Source: Branchiostoma floridae (Eukaryota; Chordata; Leptocardii; Amphioxiformes; Branchiostomatidae). From it: a stretch of 64,000 bases of DNA. The stretch lies in contig NC_049979.1 in NCBI RefSeq assembly GCF_000003815.2, positions 19,399,686 to 19,463,685 on the forward strand, given 5' to 3'. Numbering within the stretch: position 1 is the stretch's first letter; every line of letters begins with the position of its first letter. The notes under the pieces are model-generated. The model was given only the letters and a program-made list of their open reading frames with translations. It was not told the origin of the DNA and ran no database searches. Made by a program: the position numbers and the translations under genes. Positions 45,901-57,900 of this stretch are shown one piece after another.

Positions 45901-48900
45901 CTCCCTCCACTTTGTTTTCCATGTAGCTGATGGCGGCTGGTCTGACTGGAGCGCATGGTCTGTCTGCAGCGTGACGTGTGGAGTCGGTACGCAGACTCGG
46001 GACCGAAGCTGCACCAATCCGGCACCAGGTAACGGCGGGGCGGTGTGTGATGGAGATACTGAGGAGACACAAGTGTGCGACTCGGAAGTTTCCTGTCCAG
46101 GTAACTCTAAGTTCTATTGTTGTATTAAATTTTGTATTTCTGAGGCCCCCTTTCCACTTGACGGCGCTCTCACCGCGCTCTCGCTGTGATGGAAAATTGG
46201 CCAGAGCGCGGTGAGAGCGCCGCGACGCCAGAAAAAGCTGCTCTAGTGGAATCTCTCGAGCTCCGGCGACCCCAGCGCGCTCTCACCGCAACGAAAACCT
46301 CAAATGTCAGCATCTTTTTATGAGCTAGCAAAGGTTCGAAAGATTACTCAACGAATTTCAGAGATAAAGAACGAATATTTTGACGCATAGTGTATTTTGG
46401 TATCTTTAAAGTCATCCTTTTACGTCTTACATAACATTCAAAGCATAAAATCCAGGCTGTGAACAAATCCAATGTTGGTCACTGTACAGTCACTCAGACT
46501 GAAATATACACGTTTGTCTTGCTGCTTTTTTCTTAAATTTGTCATGTAGCTTGTTCACCATAAATCTATTATCATGCCACGTCATAAGTGTAAATCATAC
46601 AACACTGAAACTTGAAAATAGGACTTCAATAATATAAATGAACAGATGAAGACGAAGAAAACCTAATGTCAGTATGTTGAAATTCAAAAAGAAGTTGAGA
46701 AATTATAAACCTTTGTTTCTTTAAACCTTGGTCATTACATCTCAGTTTGTTTTATTGTACATTTTGGACATTTCTCCAGGTTCTGTCTGTGTCAAATATA
46801 CTTCTTCACAAACCGCGGTTGAGAGCGCAGAGAGCGCGCAGTGAGAGCGCCGTCCTAGCTAAATTGGTATCATAAACCACTGTTGAGAGCTATTGCGCTC
46901 TCACCGCGCTTGCTGTGCGCTCTGTTGGCGCTCACGGCGCTCTCTCTGCGCTCATCGTTGGATCGCCGTCCACGGCGCTCTCACGGCGACTGTTTTGAGC
47001 AGGTTCAAAACAGTCGCGGAGGTCATGGCGACCATGGCGACCATAGCGCTCCCACCACGCTCTCTGTGCGCTCCCATGGCGATCCCACCGCGCTCTCACC
47101 GCGCTCTTCCAAATTTGAGGTCGCAGAGAGAGCGCCGTGAGAGCGCCGTCCCAGTGGAAAGGGGGTAGGTATGAGGAATCATCTTTGAGTTGTTAAAAGT
47201 ATCAATGGAAAAGGCAAAGACACACAATACGCACGATACACATCCCTTTGGGACCAAATAATCTTTCTACTGAATGTTTTTATTAGACTTCTCAAATTAA
47301 TCTGCATTGAAAAATTGTGAGATCTTGAAGTAAACATACTGAGTCTATTAAAGACATTCATGACATTTCATATGCATGTTGCTCTATTTAACCTAAATTC
47401 TTGACGACACAGATCAAAATTCTTCCCTATAGTAGTCCTCTTGAAAAGGTGTAACTTTGTTTTGTTCCAGACTAAGTTTACACTGTTTCCCATGTAGTTG
47501 ACGGCGGCTGGTCTGAGTGGAGCGCATGGTCTGGCTGTAGCGTGACGTGTGGAGTCGGTACGCAGACTCGGGACCGAAGCTGCACCAATCCGGCACCAGC
47601 TAACGGCGGGGCGGTGTGTGAAGGAGATACTGAGGAGACACAAGTGTGCGACTCGGGAGTTTCCTGTCCAGGTAACTCTATGCTCTATCGTTGTAATAAT
47701 ATTTCTAAGATGTCATCTTTAACTCATCTTGATTTTCAATGGAAAACTATTGATATTTAACACAAATAAGAATTCTCCCCCATAGTAGTCCTCTTGAAAA
47801 GCTGTAGTTTAGTTTGTTCCAGACTACCTTGACTCCGTTTCCCATGTAGTTGACGGCGGCTGGTCTGAGTGGAGCCCATTGTCTGTCTGCAGCGTGACGT
47901 GTGGAGTCGGTACGCAGACTCGGGACCGAAGCTGCACCAATCCGGCACCAGCTAACGGCGGGGCGGTGTGTGAAGGAGATACTGAGGAGACACAAGTGTG
48001 CGACTCGGGAGTTTCCTGTCCAGGTAACTCTATGCTCTATCGTTGTAATTAACTCCCCAATTCGGGCGTGGAGCTCGGGGAATTTCAAACTGCCCTTCTT
48101 CTATCTCTGTCAAGAATGATTCAGCGTTCGAATCTCTGAACACTGCTTGTTGTTTGAAGGGCGCTGATTGGTTGTTCGAAAAGAACTTCGGTTTGATGCT
48201 TGGCCCCTGTAACGTTGGGCCAAATCAAAATATATCGGCCGTCACGTCCGGCCTAAATTTTTATTTTTGTTTCACAAAAATGAATTTATGCCTACCATCT
48301 CGGCCGTTATAGTTATTCAGAAAGAACCCATAATCACTCCACACTAAATGTTTCTTGGTGGGAATACCAGCAACTTTTATTGACTGGCATAAAGCATAAC
48401 AAATACGAGAAAAACTTTACAAACCAAAATGGAAATCATTTTGCACAAATTGTCATGCCTGACATATACGATCATTACACTTATTGTGTATCTGAAAATG
48501 TTTTACAAACGTTGTAATATTATAACCAACAATCAATCACGATTTTTCCACCCGCCAATGGAGCGATAGCGACGAAACCCCCCCCCCCAAAGCGAGCCGC
48601 TAGGCGATTTAGAAAGTCCAGTAAGGTAGGCATGAACAAAATGATGATCCCTGGAAACGTGACTATCAGATTCTGATACCCCTTTCCACGATACTGTGCT
48701 GTTTCTCTCATAATGAACAAATAAATGCCATACAATAAGCACTCATAAACACCGGATAGTGAAATACCCCTCCTGATTTACCTTGTTTCATTTATGCACA
48801 ATGTCAAAATTTTGAAATCCACTCTGTGGTACTTCTGTCGTCACTGTTAAACAGTAGTCTTAGGTTACGATACAACGATTCAAAATAACCATCTATGACA

Positions 48901-51900
48901 TTGCTTGAATGCTTGAAAGTCCTGAATTCCATTTTTCTCGGCAGGATTTATAACGTTATAGATTCTATGCAAAGTTTTGGAATCGTGTCGATACATAAGA
49001 TAACGTTAGTAACGGCACGGAACTTTAATCGGATACTTTTCAAAACCCATCTGTCAGTCAAAAACTAGCTCCGGTATGCAAAATATTTTCAGTGCTTTAC
49101 AAAATCGGTAAGATATACGACTTAAAACCTTGTTAAGTTTGAGCCCAGAAAGATTGCACATTGCAACGACAAGTTAATCAATCTTCCGGTATGTTTTCAA
49201 GCCAATAAATAATTCGTGGGAGAGGAGCAGCGTTTGGAGTTTCAAGAAATTATACTTTAACGTTACATCCTCACAACTTTTATCATCACAGAGAATATAA
49301 AACAAATTAATAAAATGTCCGTCTAAGGCAACCGATATGCCCTGAAGTGTCCTTCTTTCAAGTACATCTCCAGTCTTTGTCAATCTAAATTGGGCGGAAA
49401 TCAGAACACGTGCCATTTTGGATCATGCCTCAGCACGCCATTTCACCCCTATTATTGAAAATGCTCACATCCAAAAGCTAGCAGTATGGACCTCACGGCC
49501 ATACCAACAGCCCCCACGTGGGGAACGTTACAGTAGAGAGTTTGTAATGTGTTATTCGAACCCTATTTGATATTAAACGCCTGTATGAAGTTCCCTCATC
49601 CTGACTAGAAACGTTCAGATAAACACCAAATCGCAGTTATACTACCATTGACTTAACAGTTTTCAGTCAAGTAAATCTGTAAAAAGTTTCGTGAAGACTC
49701 CATGGCCTTTTCGTCACCCACGCTGACAACATGTTCTTTGTAACACAAACAATCGTCTGCTGTTTGCTTCCCGTCTTGCTACTAGTGGACCTAGTAGACT
49801 AGTGACTGAGATAAACTGTGAATGAACACAGGCTACATACCCCAATACTTATATGGATAAAAAAGAAAGACCCGGGGCATCAGTGTACATGTGCCCGGAA
49901 AGTTTCCAAACTCATATTGTGGAATCGAACGTTACCAATGTCAAGATACGAATATCTCACTTACCGCAACAGTGTACGTTAACGTTCAAATCCAGCGCTG
50001 TAAATTCCCCCAAAGAGACGATTCACAAAACAACAAAAGATAAGATTAACTCACAAACACAAAAACATGCGATTAACTCCCCAATTCGGGCGTGGAGCTC
50101 GGGGAATTTCAAACCAGCCGCCACGCCATGCCGAGAGTTCTATGCAGTTTCCTTTTCCTTCCGCGAGAGAAAGTAGTCCGTTCCATGACTCCGGGTGTCA
50201 ACACCCCTCACAAGAAAGCTTGTCGCTGGAGTATACAGCTGCGTTTCGTCTTAATTTCTTGTCATTCACAATATTTTAGCCTCCTTTTTAGCTCATATAG
50301 ATTTTGGAACCGATTCTGTACCGTTTTCCTGTCACAAATACGACCCCAAATTAGGTGACTTTCGCATAAATTTCCCTGTTGTTTTGAACCTGTTGTAGAT
50401 GTCAAACCAACAGGAAATCTCCTGCCTATGAAAGAGCAAACCTTCTAGTTTCTGAAAGTATAAGATTTATTACAGATTATTTGGACGTAATGCATTTGCC
50501 CCGATATTCAGTGAAGTCATGTCATAATTTTGATTCCAGATTAGAACGCACCGGGTTTGACGATTTAGCAATTATTGAACCGGGACAGATCCTCTCTCCG
50601 TAAATCTTGAAGTTTATGACCGGAATTTTGTTTACGGTGGTCCCTAGTTTATGAAATCCGAGTTTCAGGTCAATATACCAACCCGAAGTGATCTAAATCT
50701 AACTTCAAAATTTCTGACTGACTGCCGTAGCGAACAGCGCGCCGTTTTGAGACAGTTGTACGTTCCATGAACCCCGGGCGTCGGGACTACCTACCAAAAA
50801 GCTTGTCGCTCGAGTTTACAACTATGTACAATCAATATTTCATCACGTTTACAATTTTCAAGGTTTCCATTTTACTCCTACGTACTTTTTAAACCGACTT
50901 TTACCTCCACCCGTTTGATGATATGATCTGAAATCAGTTGATTTTAGCGCAAGTTCCCCGCTACGTTTTACCTTACAGAGGATTTCAGAACGAAAGGAAA
51001 TCTAGTGCGTAAAATGCACCGAAGTCTCTTCTTTCAGGTGGTATAAGGCATATTATCAATTTCGAGGGCGAAAAAGGCTTAAATTTGAACCGCGCGAGGC
51101 CACCTCATTAGAGGCGTCCGAAAAGGAACGCTTCAGCGCTGGCATCAGCGCCCGTTCCACAGAGCGCACGCCGGACCCGCACCATTGTATTTACGTACTA
51201 GTTACCGTAAAACTAAGACTCCATTTGCTAATTCACTCCGTCTTCACGTGTAGTTTTTCTTTAGGCATCCTTTGAAAACACTGGAGAGATATATTGGTGC
51301 CGATACTTGTGTTAAAAGTCGATTGCACTCGAATCAACCAAACGAACGACTTGCAACATTTGGATTTAAAACAGTCGAAAAGGTGACCTCAGTAAACATG
51401 GAATTACAAATATTCCCAGATTTCAAACCAACAAGATTTTCACAAGAGGTATAGTAGAAGATTCAACAATTCTGGCGCACTAGTCATTGACAAAAGAATC
51501 GAAGGCGTAATGCATTTGCCCCGATATTCAAATTCGTCGAAAATTTAGCTCATAATGGCACCACCATTTTGCCAATTTCACTGTGTAACAAATATGATCA
51601 GAAAACGAGACATGATAGTTATAAAATCCCACTAAAATGGATCATATCGAGATTACCTGATATTCCTCTATGACACATATAACGCAATCTTGGTAGAAAG
51701 GCCGGCAATCAGGTCTAAAGCAGCTGTAAAACACGGATGAAATTCCATCCACCTGACGCGCGAGAAGCGTTTCCTTAGCAACGTGTTGCTAAGGACCGCG
51801 GAGCGATTCGAACTGCATAGAAAACCTGTTCGAAAACTGTTCGATTTAGGTCATGGCGTGCCGGCTGAAACTGCCCTTCTTCTATCTCTGTCAAGAATGA

Positions 51901-54900
51901 TTCAGCGTTCGAATCTCTGAACACTGCTTGTTTGAAGGGCGCTTATTGGTTGTTCGAAAAGAACTTCGGTTTGATGCTTGGCCCCTGTAACGTTGGGCCA
52001 AATCAAAATATATCGGCCGTCACGTCCGGCCTAAATTTCTATTTCTAAGATGTCATCTTTAACTCATCTTGATTTTCAATGGAAAACTATCGATATTTAA
52101 CACAAATAAGAATTCTTCCCAATAGTAGTCGTCTTGAAAAGCTGTATTTTAGTTTGTTCCAGACTCCCTTGACTCCGTTTCCCATGTAGTTGACGGCGGC
52201 TGGTCTGAGTGGAGCCCATTGTCTGGCTGCAGCGTGACGTGTGGAGTCGGTACGCAGACTCGGGACCGAAGCTGCACCAATCCGGCACCAGCTAACGGCG
52301 GGGCGGTGTGTGAAGGAGATACTGAGGAGACACAAGTGTGCGACTCGGGAGTTTCCTGTCCAGGTAACTCTATGCTCTATCGTTGTAATAATATTTCTAA
52401 GATGTCATCTTTAACTCATCTTGATTTTCAATGGAAAACTATCGATATTTAACACAAATAAGAATTCTCCCCCATAGTAGTCCTCTTGAAAAGCTGTATT
52501 TTAGTTTGTTCCAGACTACCTTGACTCCGTTTCCCATGTAGTTGACGGCGGCTGGTCTGAGTGGAGCCCATTGTCTGTCTGCAGCGTGACGTGTGGAGTC
52601 GGTACGCAGACTCGGGACCGAAGCTGCACCAATCCGGCACCAGCTAACGGCGGGGCGGTGTGTGAAGGAGATACTGAGGAGACACAAGTGTGCGACTCGG
52701 GAGTTTCCTGTCCAGGTAACTCTATGCTCTATCGTTGTAATAATTTTTCTAAGATGTCATCTTTAACTCATCTAGATTTTCAATGGAAAACTATCGATAT
52801 TTAACACAAATAAGTATTATCCCCCATAGTAGTCGTCTTGAAAAGCTGTATTTTAGTTTGTTCCAGACTACCTTGACTCTGTTTCCCATGTAGTTGACGG
52901 CGGCTGGTCTGAGTGGAGCCCATTGTCTGTCTGCAACGTGACGTGTGGAGTCGGTACGCAGACTCGGGACCGAAGCTGCACCAATCCGGCACCACAGCAC
53001 GGCGGGGCGGAGTGTGAAGGAGAAGCTGTGGCGAAAAAAGAGTGCGACACGGGAGTTTCCTGTCCAGGTAACTCTAAGTTCTATTGTTAATCCGAGAAGA
53101 AGTGTCACCTCCTTACGAAGTATTGTAGTGCATTTTCCCGAATGTGCAGAGGGTTTTCCCTGTAGTCTTTTATTAAGCTACTTTCACACAACAATATATC
53201 ATTGGGCTTACCCTATAGCATTGCGTGTGAGTAAAAAAAGTCTCCCTACATCGGCTTTTTACCAGGTCATAAAATAGCTATACTATACCTTACACGCCCA
53301 CAGTATTTCCTATTGGGGAAAACATACACATTTGCATAATTTGTGCATGGTGATGCTCACCTTCAACTAACACAAGTATAAAGTTCCCATCATTCATCAT
53401 TGAGCGGTTTTGCCATTTTGTATCAATTATGCAAATCAGTTCCTCATTTGCATATCCTCATTTGTTATCCGTTTATGTTTCATCCGTCAAAATTTGCATG
53501 TTTTAAATCTATTGAAGTCCAGCTATGGAAAACAATGGAATTAAATGATTTCCTCATTTCTTATGCAAATTAAGTCCTGATTTGCATCCACTAAGCTACC
53601 TGCATGCCTGAAATGATGTCTTTCCTTTCTTTACTTATCATAAGCATGGTTTGACAAAAATACCCGTGGAGTTCCAAAGGTTAATGTTAGGGGGCTCAAA
53701 CCTGTCCTACCATATGTCAAGACCATATCATGTCATGTCCGGCACAAGAGATACATTAAAAAATCTGTCATGCATGATAGAATGCCTCCTATTTGACATA
53801 ATTACCTCCATGAAATGTCATGGAGGTTATATTGTTTGTCTGTGTGTCTGTGTGTAAACAAGATAACTCAAGAACGGCTGGGTGAATTGGTTTCATACTT
53901 GGTGTGTTGGTGTGATGAAAGCTGGAAATTGTTAGATTTTGGGCCTCCTAGCGGCTTCCCTTGGTACTGCAGCGCAACTTCTGGGTTTGCTATTTCGTGT
54001 TCTGAACAAGCTATGGTCACGATTTTGGGGTGTTAGATAGCTCTCGAATTAGTGACATAAGTTTGGGCCCCCTAGCGACTAGTTTTGGGATAGCAGGGGC
54101 ATTTTTGTCAAATCTTCTGAAGTGGATAACTCAAGAAGGGAACAACAGATTTTCATGATTTTTGGTATTTAGATACCTTAGACAATGTTGTAGAAAATGA
54201 CATACTAATTATGCAAAATATAAGTACATTTGCATAATTAGTGAGGATATTTTATCATAGCAGTTTTCTATGTATCTCTTGTCCTAGACGTGATATGGTC
54301 TTGACATTTGGCTGGTAGATAGCTTGCAGTGTCATGACAAAGTGGGTCAGCCCCCTGACATTTAATTTCGGAACTGCAGGGGCGTTTTTGTCAAGACATT
54401 TCAAAGAGGATAACTGCAGAAAGGATTGACGGATTGGCATCATTTTTGGCATGCAGGCAGCTTGGGCAAAGATGTTCATAATGATATGCGTGTTATGCAA
54501 ATGAGGACTTAGTTTGAATAATTAATGAGGAAATTGTATAATTCCATTGTTTGCAATAACTGGACTTCAATAAATGTAACACTTGGTAATTATGATAGGT
54601 GGAATATAAGCAGAAACCAAATATGGTAATGAGCAACTTATTTGCATAATTTATGTAAAAATTGCAAAACCGCTTTATGATTAATGATGGGAATTTAATA
54701 ATTGTGACATATGTACGTTAGTCAATGATGAACAACACCATGAATAGATTATGTTAATGTGTTAGTCAATTGCATGAACTTTACAAAAGCTCTAAATATT
54801 TTATGGAGGTATGAGGCCGCCGAACTCTTGTTTGTATTTCATTTTTCTACATTTTTACCTTCGCCGAGAAGGTTATATTTCGGTTAAGGCCTCATGTTGT

Positions 54901-57900
54901 GTCCTTATATGTAGGTCAACAGCATATAACTCGAGAAGCTATGTATGGATTTTAATGATATTTGGTATTTGAGTAGCGGTTGCGGAAAGGAAGGTCGTGT
55001 TCCAAAATGGTTGGCGTAGCCTTTTTCCGTCAGGACGGTTTTGGGCCGAACGTGTGCGTCCGCTTTCTCGTAAACAGTATAACTCGAGGACCCTTGAATG
55101 GATCCTGATAATATTTGGCAGGTGGGTAGGGGCCAGGAAAACGAAAGTCAAGTTCGATAATGGGCCCCCTAGCGGCTCCGTAAGGTACTGCAGCAAAAAT
55201 TGTAATTTTGACATCTCGTGTTCTAGACATGCTGTCGTCATGATTTTTAAGTGGTAGATAGCCCTTGGAGCAGAGAGTAAGTGCTGTGAGTTTGGACCCC
55301 CTAGCGGCATTTTTAGAACTGCAGGCACCAATTTCCTTTCAAACTTTGGACGAGAATAACTCGAGAACGTGTTGACGGATCATCATGATTTTTGGTATGT
55401 TTTTCTAAGCTACAGACGTTAGAAATCATGAAAATCTATAATTCTTCCTTGATGTATCCTCTTCGGAATTTTTTTTTTACGAAAATGCCCTACACTTCCA
55501 AAAGTGGAGACTAGCGGGCCCTGACGTATGTCACTTATTTCCGAGCACAAGGGCTATCCGATAGTAGCATCCAAAAATCGTAACCAGAGCTTGTTCACGA
55601 GGTACCAAAACCAGAAGTTTCCCTGCAAGGGAATTCGCTAGATAAGCCCCAATGCTACAGATTTCTAGTTTNNNNNNNNNNNNNNNNNNNNNNNNNNNNN
55701 NNNNNNNNNNNNNNNNNNNNNNNNNNNNNNNNNNNNNNNNNNNNNNNNNNNNNNNNNNNNNNNNNNNNNNNNNNNNNNNNNNNNNNNNNNNNNNNNNNNN
55801 NNNNNNNNNNNNNNNNNNNNNNNNNNNNNNNNNNNNNNNNNNNNNNNNNNNNNNNNNNNNNNNNNNNNNNNNNNNNNNNNNNNNNNNNNNNNNNNNNNNN
55901 NNNNNNNNNNNNNNNNNNNNNNNNNNNNNNNNNNNNNNNNNNNNNNNNNNNNNNNNNNNNNNNNNNNNNNNNNNNNNNNNNNNNNNNNNNNNNATTTAAG
56001 TACATGCATAGTAACAGATGTCATAAACCACCATATATGGCAGAGCCATGAAGAGATCCATATTCATCCGTAAATTCTCTTTCACTTTATTTTTACTGCA
56101 TGAAGAGGTACACTCGGCCAGTTTGCTTGAATGTTATGCAACATCTTGAATATAATGTCCTTGGTTAATCTTGATAAAAAGGGAATCTTCGAGGTAGTAG
56201 TTATGTTAAAAAAACATGTACATGTAGAAGAGGGGTGTGGCTTGTTTATTGAAATGGGGTTGTCCTACCAAGGCGGGGTTTCCTTACATCCTCATGACCT
56301 TCGTCTTGCGAGTCAGAGGGCTCCTCTTGTCACGCCAATCGTCTATTACTTACTGTTAATCAGATACTAAGAACACGAACATTTTATTTATCTGCATGGA
56401 AGGTGATGTTTGATAGGTGAAACACATTTTAGTACTTCATACATCTCAAAATGAACACGTATTGTTATATTTAGCCATCCAGAACTGCACGGAAAATGAC
56501 AGGCATCACTGTACATCGCCGTGTGTCCGTGACCTTGAATATCAGGTAACTCAAACACTGATACTGTTCTAGCTACGTAGGGGACTGCAGCTGCATGCGT
56601 TTTGTTCGTGATCCATACTCAACTTTGTTCCTACAGTTAGATTCTATAAAGAGGAATGGTTTCGAATTTGACCTGTCATTCCCGGCATGACGCAACAACA
56701 AACATGGATGGGTGGCAAGGTAGTCATTTCGTTATGGTTGACTTAGAAATTTCTTGCTCATTGGAAAAGGCAATTAACATACTACTACTAGTTTTCCCAC
56801 TCTACGCAGATGAAAATAAGTAGCTATGTCAGGTTATAGATATCGTCTTAAATGTACCGTAAAGCTGGACCACATTATCATAAACTACAGTCAAACCTGT
56901 ATTAGCGGTCACTATTGCAAAGTGACCACTGGTCATTGCGGTCACTTTTTGTCGGTTCCTTGGATTTTTTCCATCGACCTAAGCATTAGGAAAAAGTCTA
57001 TATCGGCCATCTGTCCAACGCGCCCACGGCCACACGATTTCCGGGACCATAGATGCAGAAACAGTCCCTATTGTGATCATACAGTGGCCGTGTGTCACCC
57101 TGCGCCGGGTTTGAAATCGTAGTTTGCGAGAATTTGGAGTTCCTGACAGGGTCATTTTGGCGGTAGCGGAAGGTACGCGTGCCTGAACATTAGAACTCAA
57201 GTCTTTGTCGGCGAATTTACCAATATTGCGCATGGCAATAACAATCATTTTCGGTAGATTTGACTTTGGCAGGGTCAGTTAAATTTTGAGACGATCGAGA
57301 CAATGACAATGTTACTTGGTAAGAAAGATTAGTGGGTACTGAAATCATGTGTACATTTTTGCGTATGGTCCAATGATCAACATTTTTTCTATAGTGGCCA
57401 CCTGTTTATAGTAGCCACATTCCTCCTGTCCCTTGAGTGGCCGCTATAGACAGGTTTGACTGTATGTGTTTATGCCTATTGCAGCTTGAATGCGGACTTA
57501 ACCAGGCGGATTACCTGTCTCGTGTAGCAAAGTGTCTGGGTAATGTGACAGAAAAAATATACGGCGGCGATGTCATCAGCAGTATCCGGCTACTCGGCCG
57601 TCTGACGGATTGTCAAGAACGTCGATTCAACAATGAGTCACAGCAAATAACGAAAGAAGATGCCGTCAGGTTTGCAAAGGTTAGTTAAAGAAAAGTTATG
57701 GATTGTGTTTATCTAAATTGATATCATTAAAACATATGAAAACATTTCACCTACATTAACCGCAATATGTTGTCCATCTTCCTAGCTTCAGGGTTCCCAG
57801 ACAATGCAGCAGCANNNNNNNNNNNNNNNNNNNNNNNNNNNNNNNNNNNNNNNNNNNNNNNNNNNNNNNNNNNNNNNNNNNNNNNNNNNNNNNNNNNNNN

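Larger units (their letters stand above)
48050..52039. mobile_element. ~3,990-bp inserted block splitting the TSP1 exon array
   Basis: The 352-bp TSP1 unit is interrupted here: intron sequence stops at ...CGTTGTAAT and resumes at ...ATTTCTAAGATGTC. The block is bounded by two direct copies of a ~211-bp sequence (48050-48260, and 50074-50114 joined to 51868-52038). Its second copy is itself split by the element 50115-51867. The ~1.8 kb between the copies holds no recognised gene. The direct repeats recall LTRs but lack TG..CA ends; class unknown. Confidence 0.65.

Noticed and set aside
48050-48260. Helitron end or tRNA-derived SINE in the 211-bp unit (hairpin-like CCCC..GGGG; GTTCGAATCTC resembling a B box)
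   Set aside because: No CTRR terminus or A/T insertion site, and no convincing A box or tRNA fold.
45848-53108. Repeated antisense frames opposite the TSP1 exons
   Set aside because: They repeat only because the TSP1 exons do; no start context, splice sites or domain, so they are shadows.
55652-56024. Frames of about 115 residues spanning the N run
   Set aside because: Composed of unknown bases.
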